Shown here: positions 44,291 through 52,364 of the stretch, in pieces
Position numbering within the stretch: the first letter of the stretch is position 1
Layout of the letters: the number at the start of each line of letters is the position of its first letter
From: UBA6055 sp965214085
GTDB taxonomy: Bacteria; Chloroflexota; Anaerolineae; Aggregatilineales; Phototrophicaceae
Assembly (NCBI GenBank): GCA_965214085.1
Contig: OZ243937.1
Span: 2,604,001 to 2,668,000, forward strand
DNA length: 64,000 nt
Direction: 5' to 3'
Made by a program: the position numbers and the translations under genes
Notes under the pieces: generated by a model
The model's input: only the letters and a program-made list of their open reading frames with translations
Databases searched by the model: none
Told to the model about the DNA's origin: nothing

Positions 44291-45846
44291 TAGTATGCAG
44301 CAGCGCTCAAGCGCTCCGCGACCGTTCCCGCCAGCTCCGTCAGCGGGACGCGCCGTTCCTGGCGACCGCGCATATCGCGCAAAATTGCCGTTTGCGCCTT
44401 TCGCTCGGCTTCGCCAACGATGATGACCAACGCGGCTCCGCGGCGGTCAGCGCGCTTTAAGCTGCGGCCCAGGTTGCGCCCATCTATGCTCACTTCGGTC
44501 GCGATATGGCGCGCGCGCAGCTCTTCCGCGATGGTGAAAGCCGCCGCAAAGTCCCCTTCCGCGACAGGTATCACGCAGACATCGCCTGCAGCTGAGGGCT
44601 CGCCGCTGTCCGCTTCCAGTACGCTGGCGATGCGTTCGATGCCATAAGCGAAGCCCAGCGCCGGCGTGGTCTCGCTGCCACCCAGGATGCTGACAAGATT
44701 GTCGTAGCGCCCGCCGCCGCAGAGCTGAATCAGCTCGCCCGCAGCCGTCGGGCAATGCAGCTCGAAGATCAAGCCAGTGTAATAGTGCAAGCCGCGATTC
44801 AAGCCGAAGTCCAACTCGATTTCGCCGCTGAAATCGCCGTATTCCGCCAGGCAGTCCAGCGTCCGCCCCAGCGCGTCCAAAGCCGCCCCATCGAGCTTGA
44901 AGTCGGCGGCCAACGCGCGAGCTTGACCCAAGGTCTGCGTCGGATCGCCCGTCAGTTCACCCAAACGCTGCATGAAATCCAAGGCGACCCGCAATTTGGG
45001 TCCCTGCTGATCTTCGCGGATTTTGTGCAGCAGGCGCTCGATAACTTCGCCTTCCGCTCGATTGGCGTCGATGCGGATATTCAGGCTGTACAAGAAGTCC
45101 GTGATCGCTTGATGCGCCTCGTCATCGGTCATTTCGCGCAGTACCTTGATCAACTGCTGGCTCTGATTGTCGCCCGCTTTTGCATTGCCAGAAGCGGATG
45201 CGGCGGCGCTTTCATATTCGGGATAGATCTCGCGTAAAGACGCCACCACAGCCTCGATGCCGCGCTTGCGCAGGTTCTCCATATTGCGCAGCAGGAAGTT
45301 GACCAGTTGCTTGCGCAAGCCCAAGCCTTGCAGGAACCCCTCCAGCACATCGGTGTGGCCGATCACGAGCTTGTAATCGCGGAGGCCCGCTTGCTCCAAG
45401 CCGCCGCATGCCAGGTTGATGATCTCGGCATCAGCGCGCGGCCCCCTGGCGCCCAGCAATTCGGCGCCGCTCAAGGTGAACTGACGATAGCGGTTTTGCT
45501 GCGGCTTTTCGTAGCGAAATACTGGACCGTTGTATTGCAGCCGCAAGGGCAGCGGCTCGTCTTGCAGGCGCTCGACATAAGCGCGCAAAATCGAAGCTGT
45601 CACTTCAGGGCGCAAGGCGACGCGGCGGCTGCGGTAGTCGAATTCGTAGAGGCGCGCCGCGATGTCTTCGCCGGACTTGCGCAGGTAGAGTTCGGTGTTC
45701 TCCAATATCGGCACATCGATGGGCTTGTAGCCGTGCAAGCGCAGGTGCTGCTCGAGGCGGCGCTGCACAGTCCGCAAGCGAGCGTATTCCACACTTAATA
45801 CATCGCGCATCCCGCGCAAAGCCGAGATTTTGTCGGCGGATGGCAT
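44290..45846 (-). CDS. Histidyl-tRNA synthetase family protein (HisS or HisZ-like)
   Basis: A 518-residue class II synthetase-like protein. Motif 1/2 segments are RRVALRPEVTASILRAYVERL and VFRYEKPQQNRYRQFTLSGAELLG. The histidine-specific loop is NRGLHYYTGLIFE, with the catalytic-type Arg kept but Asp replaced by His. GGGRYDNL and motif 3 GFAYGIERI follow. A C-terminal anticodon-binding-like domain is present (DVCVIPVAEGDFAAAFTIAEEL), which HisZ proteins usually lack. A poorly conserved 30-residue insert (SAAASASGNAKAGDNQSQQ) interrupts the middle. The sequence departs from standard HisRS in RPEGTA and Q-rich motifs, so it could be a divergent HisRS, or a HisZ-type regulator adjoining hisG. 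The ATG at 45846 is chosen because the upstream extension is repeat-derived. Confidence 0.8.
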   Translation of the reverse strand: MPSADKISALRGMRDVLSVEYARLRTVQRRLEQHLRLHGYKPIDVPILENTELYLRKSGEDIAARLYEFDYRSRRVALRPEVTASILRAYVERLQDEPLPLRLQYNGPVFRYEKPQQNRYRQFTLSGAELLGARGPRADAEIINLACGGLEQAGLRDYKLVIGHTDVLEGFLQGLGLRKQLVNFLLRNMENLRKRGIEAVVASLREIYPEYESAAASASGNAKAGDNQSQQLIKVLREMTDDEAHQAITDFLYSLNIRIDANRAEGEVIERLLHKIREDQQGPKLRVALDFMQRLGELTGDPTQTLGQARALAADFKLDGAALDALGRTLDCLAEYGDFSGEIELDFGLNRGLHYYTGLIFELHCPTAAGELIQLCGGGRYDNLVSILGGSETTPALGFAYGIERIASVLEADSGEPSAAGDVCVIPVAEGDFAAAFTIAEELRARHIATEVSIDGRNLGRSLKRADRRGAALVIIVGEAERKAQTAILRDMRGRQERRVPLTELAGTVAERLSAAAY

Positions 45847-45934
45847 GACGTTACCTTCGCCTGAATCCGATTGGTCTGACGTCGCCCAGACTACCACTGA
45901 ATCGCGCAAAGGCAAAGTGCCGGGCGCTGCGCCA

Positions 45935-46198
45935 CAGGGCAATTGCATCAAAATGATAGCGGCTGAAAAGATGGAATCTAAACAGAAAATCAACTACAGA
46001 GGGCGCAGAGAGCACAGAGAATAAAATAAATTTGTGTACATGTCTTATATGAACTGTGATTAGTGATGACAATTCAGGTTTCGCTAGTGACTGTTGCCTA
46101 ACCCAGGCCGCAGATTTAGTAGAATAGTCATCGAAACTCCAAAACTCTGCGCTCTCTGCGCTCTCTGTGTTGGAAAATAATTTGAAGCGATTGCCCTG
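45935..46198. repeat. Non-coding inverted-repeat element, 264-bp subtype
   Basis: CAGGGCAATTGCATCAAAAT at the left and ATTTGAAGCGATTGCCCTG at the right are imperfect inverted repeats. CAGAGGGCGCAGAGAGCACA and CTCTGCGCTCTCTGCGCTCT form facing inner tracts. The 100-base centre is unrelated to other copies. Length is the same as the copy at 3367. It fills the gap (360 bases) between two divergent-from-repeat minus-strand genes and ends 9 bases before the stop of the AlkZ-like gene. Confidence 0.75.
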
Positions 46199-46206
46199 GC
46201 TGCGCC

Positions 46207-47307
46207 TCAAGGGTGCGGCGCGAATGCCACGCTGTAGTCCTCGGCGTCGTCCGCGATGAATCGCAGCAGCGCCAGCCCCTCGCTTTCGATGGCCGCGCGC
46301 GCCTCATCCCCTACCGAATCGAACAGCGAGACCTGCAGCGTCGCCAAAGCTTTCTCGCGCCGAACGCGCCAAATCGCGCCCACGAAGCCGTCGATGAGGA
46401 CCGAGCCCAGTACGCGCCCGGCCGAGACGAAGACTTTCTTGCGATGTTCCTCCGGCAAGATACGCGCCCGGTGCTTGTGGGCGATCAAGATATTGTCGTA
46501 CTCGGGCAAGAAGCGAATCGGCGCCGGCGCGTCGGCATCAGCGATAGTCAACTCGGGCAGGTCGTAACAAACTTTGCCGGCATCATCGCGATACTCGACG
46601 AGCGCATGCAAAGTCGCCGCCAACTGTGATTTCAGGCTAGTCATGCCGGTCCAGGTTTGAAAGTCCATGACGCTGGCTGGCCCATAAGCAGCCAGGTAGC
46701 GCCGAAACAGCGCGCTCAAATCGGCCGGCTCTGCGGGCCCAAGCCAGCTTTCGGCGGTGGTATAAGTCGCCCGTGTGCCCACGCCCCAAGAACCGCTGGG
46801 CGGGACCTGAACCAGAGGCAAGTAACTGCGCACCGCATAAGCCATAGCCTGTTTGTCTTGGTCGGGCAGGTGGTCCAGCAGCTTGTCGCGCAAGGCGCCA
46901 ATAGCCGGCGTCTCCGCTTCGAGGTAGGGCTTGGCGATTTTGATCAGCCGGTCGATGTCCAGTCCCCGAGCGCGCGCGCCGAAGAATGAGCGCAAACCAC
47001 GCGCCAAAGCCGGCTGAATCACGGCTTGGAAATGCTGATGGTCGGCGGCGGCAACCAGGTGCAAGGTCGATCGCAGCCAAGGCGCCCGCACCACCTGACG
47101 GGACTCCAGCAGCGCGGTCAAGTCATCACGCTCGAATCGGCGCAGCCGCGTCCACAGGCCGATGTAGGGCGGATTGGGGATCTGCGACTGCATGGCTAGC
47201 AGCGACGATATGGCGGAGTGGCTGTCGAGAGCTGCTCGCTTCAGCAGATGCTGACGAGCCAGCAAACTGCGATTCAACTGCCTGAGTGTGAGAATACGCG
47301 CTGCCAT
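46207..47307 (-). CDS. Winged-helix DNA-binding protein, AlkZ/HTH_42 superfamily
   Basis: A 366-residue protein of the superfamily that includes the interstrand-crosslink glycosylases AlkZ and YcaQ. The N-terminus is LTLRQLNRSLLARQHLLKRA, then LLAMQSQIPNPPYIGLWTRL with Q-S-Q in the position of the catalytic QxQ motif, and VVRAPWLRSTLHLVAAADHQHF. The C-terminal beta-rich part (ILPEEHRKKVFVSAGRVLGSVLIDGFVGAIWRV) follows the family pattern. Members with the QxQ motif unhook DNA crosslinks or remove alkylated bases. DNA-glycosylase activity is plausible but not shown. It has no operon partner. Confidence 0.8.
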   Translation of the reverse strand: MAARILTLRQLNRSLLARQHLLKRAALDSHSAISSLLAMQSQIPNPPYIGLWTRLRRFERDDLTALLESRQVVRAPWLRSTLHLVAAADHQHFQAVIQPALARGLRSFFGARARGLDIDRLIKIAKPYLEAETPAIGALRDKLLDHLPDQDKQAMAYAVRSYLPLVQVPPSGSWGVGTRATYTTAESWLGPAEPADLSALFRRYLAAYGPASVMDFQTWTGMTSLKSQLAATLHALVEYRDDAGKVCYDLPELTIADADAPAPIRFLPEYDNILIAHKHRARILPEEHRKKVFVSAGRVLGSVLIDGFVGAIWRVRREKALATLQVSLFDSVGDEARAAIESEGLALLRFIADDAEDYSVAFAPHP

Positions 47308-47365
47308 GCGCCCAACTCGCCTGAGTCTACACCAAGAAAGAGTTTACCAGCCTGGGCGGGCAGCA

Positions 47366-47728
47366 TCAAAGCGGGGTGGCGACAGCCTCTTCCTGAATCT
47401 CTTGCGGCGCATCCGAGTCGAAGAGGCGGCGCAGGAAAAAGAGCAGGCAGCCGGCAACCAACGCCAGCGCCGCGGCAACGGATATGCGCACTGGAATCTG
47501 TTGCGCGCGCTCGATCACGCCGGGCCGGGCCTGGATGAGATCCGTCCGCAGCGCTTCAACAAAATCAGGCCGCGGCTCCACCGGGGTCAATGCCTCATGC
47601 AGCGCCTGAATCGTATCAAGCAATTCGCGAACTTCAGCCGGAGGCGTCTCCGTCAATTCGCCGGACTGAATGCCCGACGTGACGGCATCGAGCAGGTCTT
47701 GGGTCTGAATCTCGCTGGTCGAAGCCAT
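47366..47728 (-). CDS. Small single-pass membrane protein following an ECF sigma gene
   Basis: A 120-residue protein with a soluble N-terminal part (DLLDAVTSGIQSGELTETPP, IQALHEALTPVEPRPDFVEAL) and one membrane segment near the C-terminus (VRISVAAALALVAGCLLFFL, about residues 80-100). It starts 6 bases after the sigma-factor stop, which is the usual place for an anti-sigma factor. However, no Zn-binding HxxxCxxC motif is present, so an anti-sigma role is only suggested by position. Confidence 0.6.
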   Translation of the reverse strand: MASTSEIQTQDLLDAVTSGIQSGELTETPPAEVRELLDTIQALHEALTPVEPRPDFVEALRTDLIQARPGVIERAQQIPVRISVAAALALVAGCLLFFLRRLFDSDAPQEIQEEAVATPL

Positions 47729-47734
47729 ATGCGC

Positions 47735-48349
47735 TTACACCTCGGTTCCATCTAAGCGGCGCTGCTGGCTTGCCTCGGGCGCCCGCTGCATATCGTCCCG
47801 CAGCGCCAGCAAAGTACGATGATACAGTGACTTGATGGCGCCTTCCGTACGCCCCATGATTTCGCCGATTTCGGCGTTGGACAATTGCTCAATGAATTTC
47901 AGCAGCAGCAGTTGCTGGCGTTCTTCCGGCAAACGCCGCACCGACTCCAGCAACTGGTCGCGCTCTTCCACATCCTCAGCCAGCCGCTCCGGCGCCTCCG
48001 ATTGCAGCGAATGCGCGACGTAGTCATCCAGGGCGATGATTTTGCGCCGCGCCTGGTCGCGATGCCAGTTTGCCACCAGGTTGTGCGCGATGCGATAGAG
48101 CCAGGCTTGGAAGGGCGCGCCGCGATCGACATAATTGCCAATATGCGAATAAGCGCGAATGAATACCTTTGCCGTCAGGTCTTCGGCATCCTGGGTATTG
48201 CCGGTCCGATGAAAGATATAGCTGTACATTTTCTTCACATAGCGCGCATACAATTCGCCAAAGGCATCAGCGTCATCCCCAGCCAACGCCACCAGTTCCC
48301 GGTCATCGCGTTCCTCGTGGCTCAAACGGCGGCTAAAGATGTTTTTCAT
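47735..48349 (-). CDS. ECF-type RNA polymerase sigma factor
   Basis: A 204-residue sigma70-family factor with only regions 2 and 4. Region 2 is DADAFGELYARYVKKMYSYIFHRTGNTQDAEDLTAKVFIRAYSHIGNY, with WLYRIAHNLVANWHRDQ as 2.4. Region 4 is LPEERQQLLLLKFIEQLSNAEIGEIMGRTEGAIKSLYHRTLLALR. It should direct transcription of a small regulon in response to an envelope or stress signal sensed by its membrane partner, encoded immediately downstream. Confidence 0.92.
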   Translation of the reverse strand: MKNIFSRRLSHEERDDRELVALAGDDADAFGELYARYVKKMYSYIFHRTGNTQDAEDLTAKVFIRAYSHIGNYVDRGAPFQAWLYRIAHNLVANWHRDQARRKIIALDDYVAHSLQSEAPERLAEDVEERDQLLESVRRLPEERQQLLLLKFIEQLSNAEIGEIMGRTEGAIKSLYHRTLLALRDDMQRAPEASQQRRLDGTEV

Positions 48350-48409
48350 GCTGTAATTTCCTTAACCCGTTAGCTTAATTCGGGTTACGCAGCTTGCTTT
48401 GTCTCGAGC

Positions 48410-49333
48410 TTATTTTTGAGCCGCCGCTAGCAAAGCCTGCACTGCCTGCAAGCACGGCAAAGACGACATCGTGCCGGGCTTGGTACAGGCCAGCCCGGCG
48501 GCCGCGCTGGCGAACTCCAGCGTCCGCGTCAGCGGCCAGCCCAGCGCCAATCCCTGGCAGTAAGCGCCGACGAAGGCATCGCTGGCGCCGGTCGTATCCA
48601 CCACATCCAGCGTGAAGGCCGGCTGCTCTAGCTGACAAGCCCTTTCGTAAAGCACACAGCCTTGCTCGCCGATGGTCAGCACCACTTGTTTGACGCCCAG
48701 GCCCAGCAGTTCGCGCGCCAGAAAATCCAAGTCATCCGTCTCGTTGCCCAGGATTAGCTGGGCTTCCAGCTTGTTGGGGATGAGCGCGTCAACCAGATGC
48801 AGGTAACCCAGGACGAAGCTGTCTCTTGTGAAGAAGGGCGCCGGATTTAAGACCGTAACCGCGCCGGCCGCCCGCGCCCGCTCCAGCGCAAATTGCACCA
48901 TGCATTGCGGAATCTCGAAATCGACCAATACGATGTCGCCCGCTTCAACATCCGCCAGCGCCCCGCGAATTTGGTCCTCGTCGACCAATCGGCTGGCGTC
49001 GGGCGCGCCGATAAAGCCGGGCACGTTGTCCTTCACCACGATGCTGGCGATGCTGGTGCGCGCCTGGCAATGCCGGCGGATGTGCCGCGTGTTGACGCCG
49101 ACTGCTTCGAGAGCGGCTACCATTTCGTCGCCAAGCATATCGGCGCCGACGCAGCCCACCAGCCGCACATCTTCAGCGCCCAGCATCGCGGCGGCAGCGG
49201 CCTGATTCAATGCTTTGCCGCCGGGCGTCATGGTAGCCGTGCTGGCATGCACCGCGCGATTCGGCGCCACCCAATCCGGCACCTCAAACACGAAGTCGTA
49301 AACCAAAGCGCCGATGACTACGATACGGGGCAT
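48410..49333 (-). CDS. PfkB family carbohydrate kinase (ribokinase-like)
   Basis: A 307-residue sugar or nucleoside kinase. PfkB signature 1 region is MTPGGKALNQAAAAAMLGA, and signature 2 is DTTGASDAFVGAY near residue 255, where the catalytic Asp is kept but the second Gly of the usual GAGD anion hole is Ser. The ATG at 49333 has AGGAAAG 8 bases upstream; the in-frame TTG at 49351 lies before that site. It could phosphorylate ribose, fructose, adenosine or a deoxysugar. It is divergent from the sugar ABC importer at 49651, with which it may share substrate. Confidence 0.85.
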   Translation of the reverse strand: MPRIVVIGALVYDFVFEVPDWVAPNRAVHASTATMTPGGKALNQAAAAAMLGAEDVRLVGCVGADMLGDEMVAALEAVGVNTRHIRRHCQARTSIASIVVKDNVPGFIGAPDASRLVDEDQIRGALADVEAGDIVLVDFEIPQCMVQFALERARAAGAVTVLNPAPFFTRDSFVLGYLHLVDALIPNKLEAQLILGNETDDLDFLARELLGLGVKQVVLTIGEQGCVLYERACQLEQPAFTLDVVDTTGASDAFVGAYCQGLALGWPLTRTLEFASAAAGLACTKPGTMSSLPCLQAVQALLAAAQK

Positions 49334-49411
49334 TTTGCGCTTTCCTGTCAAACTACGGTCACCATTTTATTGTAGCATGAAAGCGCTGGTCAATATGCAG
49401 CGCCCGGTATT

Positions 49412-49545
49412 GGGTAGTGTATCGAATTCGGTTGAAATTCAATTTCACCACACAGACACAAAGGCACAAAGCACACAAAGAATATGGCAGATTTTGATTG
49501 AGTCTCTCGGCGCCTCTGTGGTGAAAAATTTTGATGCGACTGTCC
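49412..49545. repeat. ACAAAG-type dispersed repeat with decayed inverted end
   Basis: TAGTGTATCGAATTCGGTTG, CACCACACAGACACAAAGGC and AATATGGCAGATTTTGATTG match 35286-35155 (reverse) and 26266. A facing CTCTGTGGTGAAAAATTTTG and TGATGCGACTGTCC resemble the terminal-repeat end of the other family. It lies in the 317-base gap between the kinase and the permease genes. Confidence 0.7.
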
Positions 49546-49561
49546 ACATACTCATGGCGGT

Positions 49562-49590
49562 TTGGCTATGACCGGCGCGCGGACTATACT
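49562..49590 (+). promoter_or_regulatory. Candidate sigma70 promoter of the sugar ABC importer operon
   Basis: TTGGCT (49562-49567) and TATACT (49585-49590) with a 17-base spacer, about 60 bases before the first permease start. Confidence 0.5.
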
Positions 49591-49650
49591 AAAGTTGCAA
49601 GCTGCTATCGCTCGACTTGACCGATGGCCTACGCGACAAAGGTAAGTTAC

Positions 49651-51279
49651 ATGCTGAATACGCGGCGCGGCAGACTGCTCAAAGAGAATATTACGGCATA
49701 CCTCTTTCTGGCGCCCGCCGGCATTCTGATTCTGATTTTCGGCTTGTTCCCGGTGGCTTTCGCTTTCTTCGTCAGCTTGCATCGCTGGCGGCGATTCCCC
49801 GACAATTACATCGGGCTGGCGAATTATGAAAAAGCCCTGGGCAACCTGGGCTACATCCTCTTCTTCTGGCTGTCGCTGTTGGCATTCGCCGCCGCCCTGC
49901 GCGTCAGCCGACAGCTGCTTAAGACCCTGCGGCAGTCTGAGGGCAAGCGCGCGTCGATTGCCCTGCTGGCCGGCGTCGTCAGCGGCTACGCTGCGCTGCT
50001 TGCGCTCGACTGGTTCTTTAAGCTCATCCCCGTCATCATGTTGATCCCGCGGCTGGTGCGCAGGCAGGACGTGTCCCTGGCGCTTTTCATGGAAAAGTTC
50101 GGCGAGAGTTTCACCAGTCCCGAGGTCTATGCAGCCGGCAATTTGATGCTGGCCGGTTTCCTGTTGGCGACGGCCACGCTGGCGCTGGCGCTGTGGCGCT
50201 TCCGCTCGGATGCCAGCGCCGAGGTCATCGTCCGCGGCGGCATAGCGACGACCCTGCTGCTGGGCGCGGTTTTTCTGCTGCGCCTGACGATTGACCAAAC
50301 CAACCTGGCGATTGCCGCGGCGCGGGACAGCGGCGAAGCATTGCCGATATGGTCGCAGTTGGTATTCGTCAGCGCCGGCGTCGGCTTGATCGCATCGGCA
50401 TACCTGATATTCCAGCGTGGCATCCGCGCGCAATCAAACCGGCGTTTCGTCCTGCTGGTCTTGAGCGGCCTGTCGTTGGCGGTCGGCGGCTATCTGCTGA
50501 TGGCGGAGGCGCCGGCGGCTCTGTCGGCAGCCGATGACGATTTGCTGCAGGGCTTCTGGGTCACCGTCATGTACGCCGGCGGCACGGTGCCGGTGCAATT
50601 GACCATCGGCCTGTTGCTGGCTTACCTGCTCTTTCAACCCATTCGCTTCCGCGCCTTCTTTCGTATGGTCTACTTTATCCCCTATATCACGCCCTTCGTC
50701 GCCACCTCGATCGTCTTTCGCGTCATCTTCGACGCCGGCAAGACCGCGCCGGCCAACCGCATGCTGGCCATTGTCGGCATCGAGCCGCAGCGCTGGATCC
50801 TGGAGCGCTCGTCCATCGGCAGCTTGCTGGGCTTGCCCGACTTTCTGGCTGGCCCGGCCCTGGCTTTAATCGTCATCATGATCTACTCCACCTGGACCTA
50901 TATCGGCTACGACGCCGTGATCTTCCTGGCGGGCTTGGGCAATATCTCCGGCGAGCTCTATGAAGCCGCCCGCATCGACGGCGCCAACGGCTGGCGCATC
51001 TTCCGCCACATCACCCTGCCCCTGCTTTCGCCCACCATATTCTTCCTGTCGCTGGTGGCCATCATCGGCACCTTCCAGGCTTTTACGCAAATCTGGATCC
51101 TGCGCACGGGCGCGGTTGGCAGCAAGGTCAATACCGCCAGCGTCTTCATCTTTGACGAGCTGCAGAATAGCAATCGCTACGGCTACGCCTCGTCGATGGC
51201 TTTTGTCTTGTTCGCTTTGATACTGCTGATGACCCTGTTCCAGAATCGCATCATGGGAAGGCGCGTCTTTTATGGCTAG
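49651..51279 (+). CDS. Sugar ABC transporter permease, MalF/UgpA type, with a large membrane insertion
   Basis: A 542-residue permease. The first membrane segment (ITAYLFLAPAGILILIFGLFP) and the C-terminal five-helix core with the EAA loop (YEAARIDGANGWRIFRHITLPLL, about residues 440-462) are standard. Between them, residues about 60-290 contain six further hydrophobic segments (for example LGYILFFWLSLLAFAAALRV, AGNLMLAGFLLATATLALAL, VIVRGGIATTLLLGAVFLLR) not found in ordinary 300-residue permeases. The ATG at 49651 has AAAGGT upstream and is preferred to the ATG at 49624. It overlaps the partner permease by 8 bases. Confidence 0.88.
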   Translation: MLNTRRGRLLKENITAYLFLAPAGILILIFGLFPVAFAFFVSLHRWRRFPDNYIGLANYEKALGNLGYILFFWLSLLAFAAALRVSRQLLKTLRQSEGKRASIALLAGVVSGYAALLALDWFFKLIPVIMLIPRLVRRQDVSLALFMEKFGESFTSPEVYAAGNLMLAGFLLATATLALALWRFRSDASAEVIVRGGIATTLLLGAVFLLRLTIDQTNLAIAAARDSGEALPIWSQLVFVSAGVGLIASAYLIFQRGIRAQSNRRFVLLVLSGLSLAVGGYLLMAEAPAALSAADDDLLQGFWVTVMYAGGTVPVQLTIGLLLAYLLFQPIRFRAFFRMVYFIPYITPFVATSIVFRVIFDAGKTAPANRMLAIVGIEPQRWILERSSIGSLLGLPDFLAGPALALIVIMIYSTWTYIGYDAVIFLAGLGNISGELYEAARIDGANGWRIFRHITLPLLSPTIFFLSLVAIIGTFQAFTQIWILRTGAVGSKVNTASVFIFDELQNSNRYGYASSMAFVLFALILLMTLFQNRIMGRRVFYG

Positions 51280-52249
51280 CGACAAGGCCAGGCTGGCGCC
51301 ATCCGTGAACGGGAAACCGCCAGCGGATGCGCCCTCGCAGTCGATCGACCTGGGGCGCATCGCCATTTACGCCGTGCTTTTCGCCGGTGTGCTGATCGCC
51401 ATCGGCCCCTTCCTCTGGATGATAAGCGCCTCCTTCATGACGCTCAGCGAGGTCAATCTAACGCGGCTGCTGCCCGAGAATCTGCTTTGGGAGAATTACG
51501 CCACCGCCCTGCGCCGCGCCAATTTCCTGGATATCGAAGTTGTGACGGATCCCGCCACCGGCGTTTTGCAGTCCTTAGGTATCTCTGGCTATATCTGGAA
51601 CAGCATCCGCATCACGCTGATCACGGTCACCGGCTCGCTGCTGGTATGCATCCCGGCCGCCTACGCTTTCGCGCGTATGAACTTCATCGGGCGCAACTTC
51701 ATCTTCGCCCTATTCTTGTCGACCATGATGATCCCCGGCATCGTCATGCTGATACCGCATCTGCTGACCGTGATCTGGCTGGGCCGCCTGAGCGAGAGCT
51801 TGTTTGGTCCCGCCGGCGCCTGGTTCAACAACTGGCCCGCCTTGACCATTCCCTTTTTCGCGTCAGTCTTCAACATCTTCTTGCTGCGCCAGTTCTTTAT
51901 TCAGATACCCGATGACCTCTGGGAAGCCGCGCGCATCGACGGCGCCGGGCATCCGCGCTTCCTCGTCAGCGTGGTGCTGCCCCTGTCCAAAGCGCCGATT
52001 ATGACCATCGTCACGCTGGGATTCATCGGTTCCTGGAACGCCCTGATGTGGCCGCTGCTGGTGACCATCAACGACGAGTGGCGGCCCATCGCCGTGGGTT
52101 TGTCCAACTTCGTGACGGCTGACACGCCGGGCGATCTCAACTTGCAGATGGCGGCGTCGGTCATCACGGTGATCCCGATTCTGGCGCTGTACTTCGTGGC
52201 GCAGAAGCAATTCACCGAGAGCATCTCCCAGACCGGCATCAAAAGCTGA
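51272..52249 (+). CDS. Sugar ABC transporter permease, MalG/UgpE type
   Basis: A 325-residue permease with six membrane segments. The N-terminal cytoplasmic tail (SDKARLAPSVNGKPPADAPS) is followed by IAIYAVLFAGVLIAIGPFLWM and SASFMTLSEV, the usual MalG start, then MIPGIVMLIPHLLTVIWLG and the EAA loop LWEAARIDGAGHPRFLVSVVLPLSKAP. It forms the channel with the preceding subunit. No ATP-binding subunit (MalK/MsmX/UgpC) is encoded nearby, so a shared ATPase encoded elsewhere is likely. Confidence 0.92.
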   Translation: MASDKARLAPSVNGKPPADAPSQSIDLGRIAIYAVLFAGVLIAIGPFLWMISASFMTLSEVNLTRLLPENLLWENYATALRRANFLDIEVVTDPATGVLQSLGISGYIWNSIRITLITVTGSLLVCIPAAYAFARMNFIGRNFIFALFLSTMMIPGIVMLIPHLLTVIWLGRLSESLFGPAGAWFNNWPALTIPFFASVFNIFLLRQFFIQIPDDLWEAARIDGAGHPRFLVSVVLPLSKAPIMTIVTLGFIGSWNALMWPLLVTINDEWRPIAVGLSNFVTADTPGDLNLQMAASVITVIPILALYFVAQKQFTESISQTGIKS

Positions 52250-52270
52250 GCGCCCTGGCAAAGTCCGCGC

Positions 52271-52298
52271 TCGAATGAGAGCAACAGTCTGCTAGAAT
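52271..52298 (+). promoter_or_regulatory. Weak candidate internal promoter before the binding-protein gene
   Basis: TCGAAT (52271-52276) and TAGAAT (52293-52298), 16 bases apart, in the 115-base gap before the solute-binding-protein gene. Extra binding-protein expression from an internal promoter is common in such operons. Confidence 0.3.
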
Positions 52299-52364
52299 AC
52301 GCATATCTACGAGCGGCGCTTTGATTCGTATAGGCAACAAGACTCTAAAGGAGAAACAAGCATC

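Noticed and set aside
43127..44293. A 388-codon plus-strand frame opposite hisG
   Set aside because: Antisense to a certain hisG; no conserved motif.
49624..49650. Upstream ATG for the sugar permease
   Set aside because: No ribosome-binding site precedes it, while the ATG at 49651 has AAAGGT and starts a normal N-terminus.
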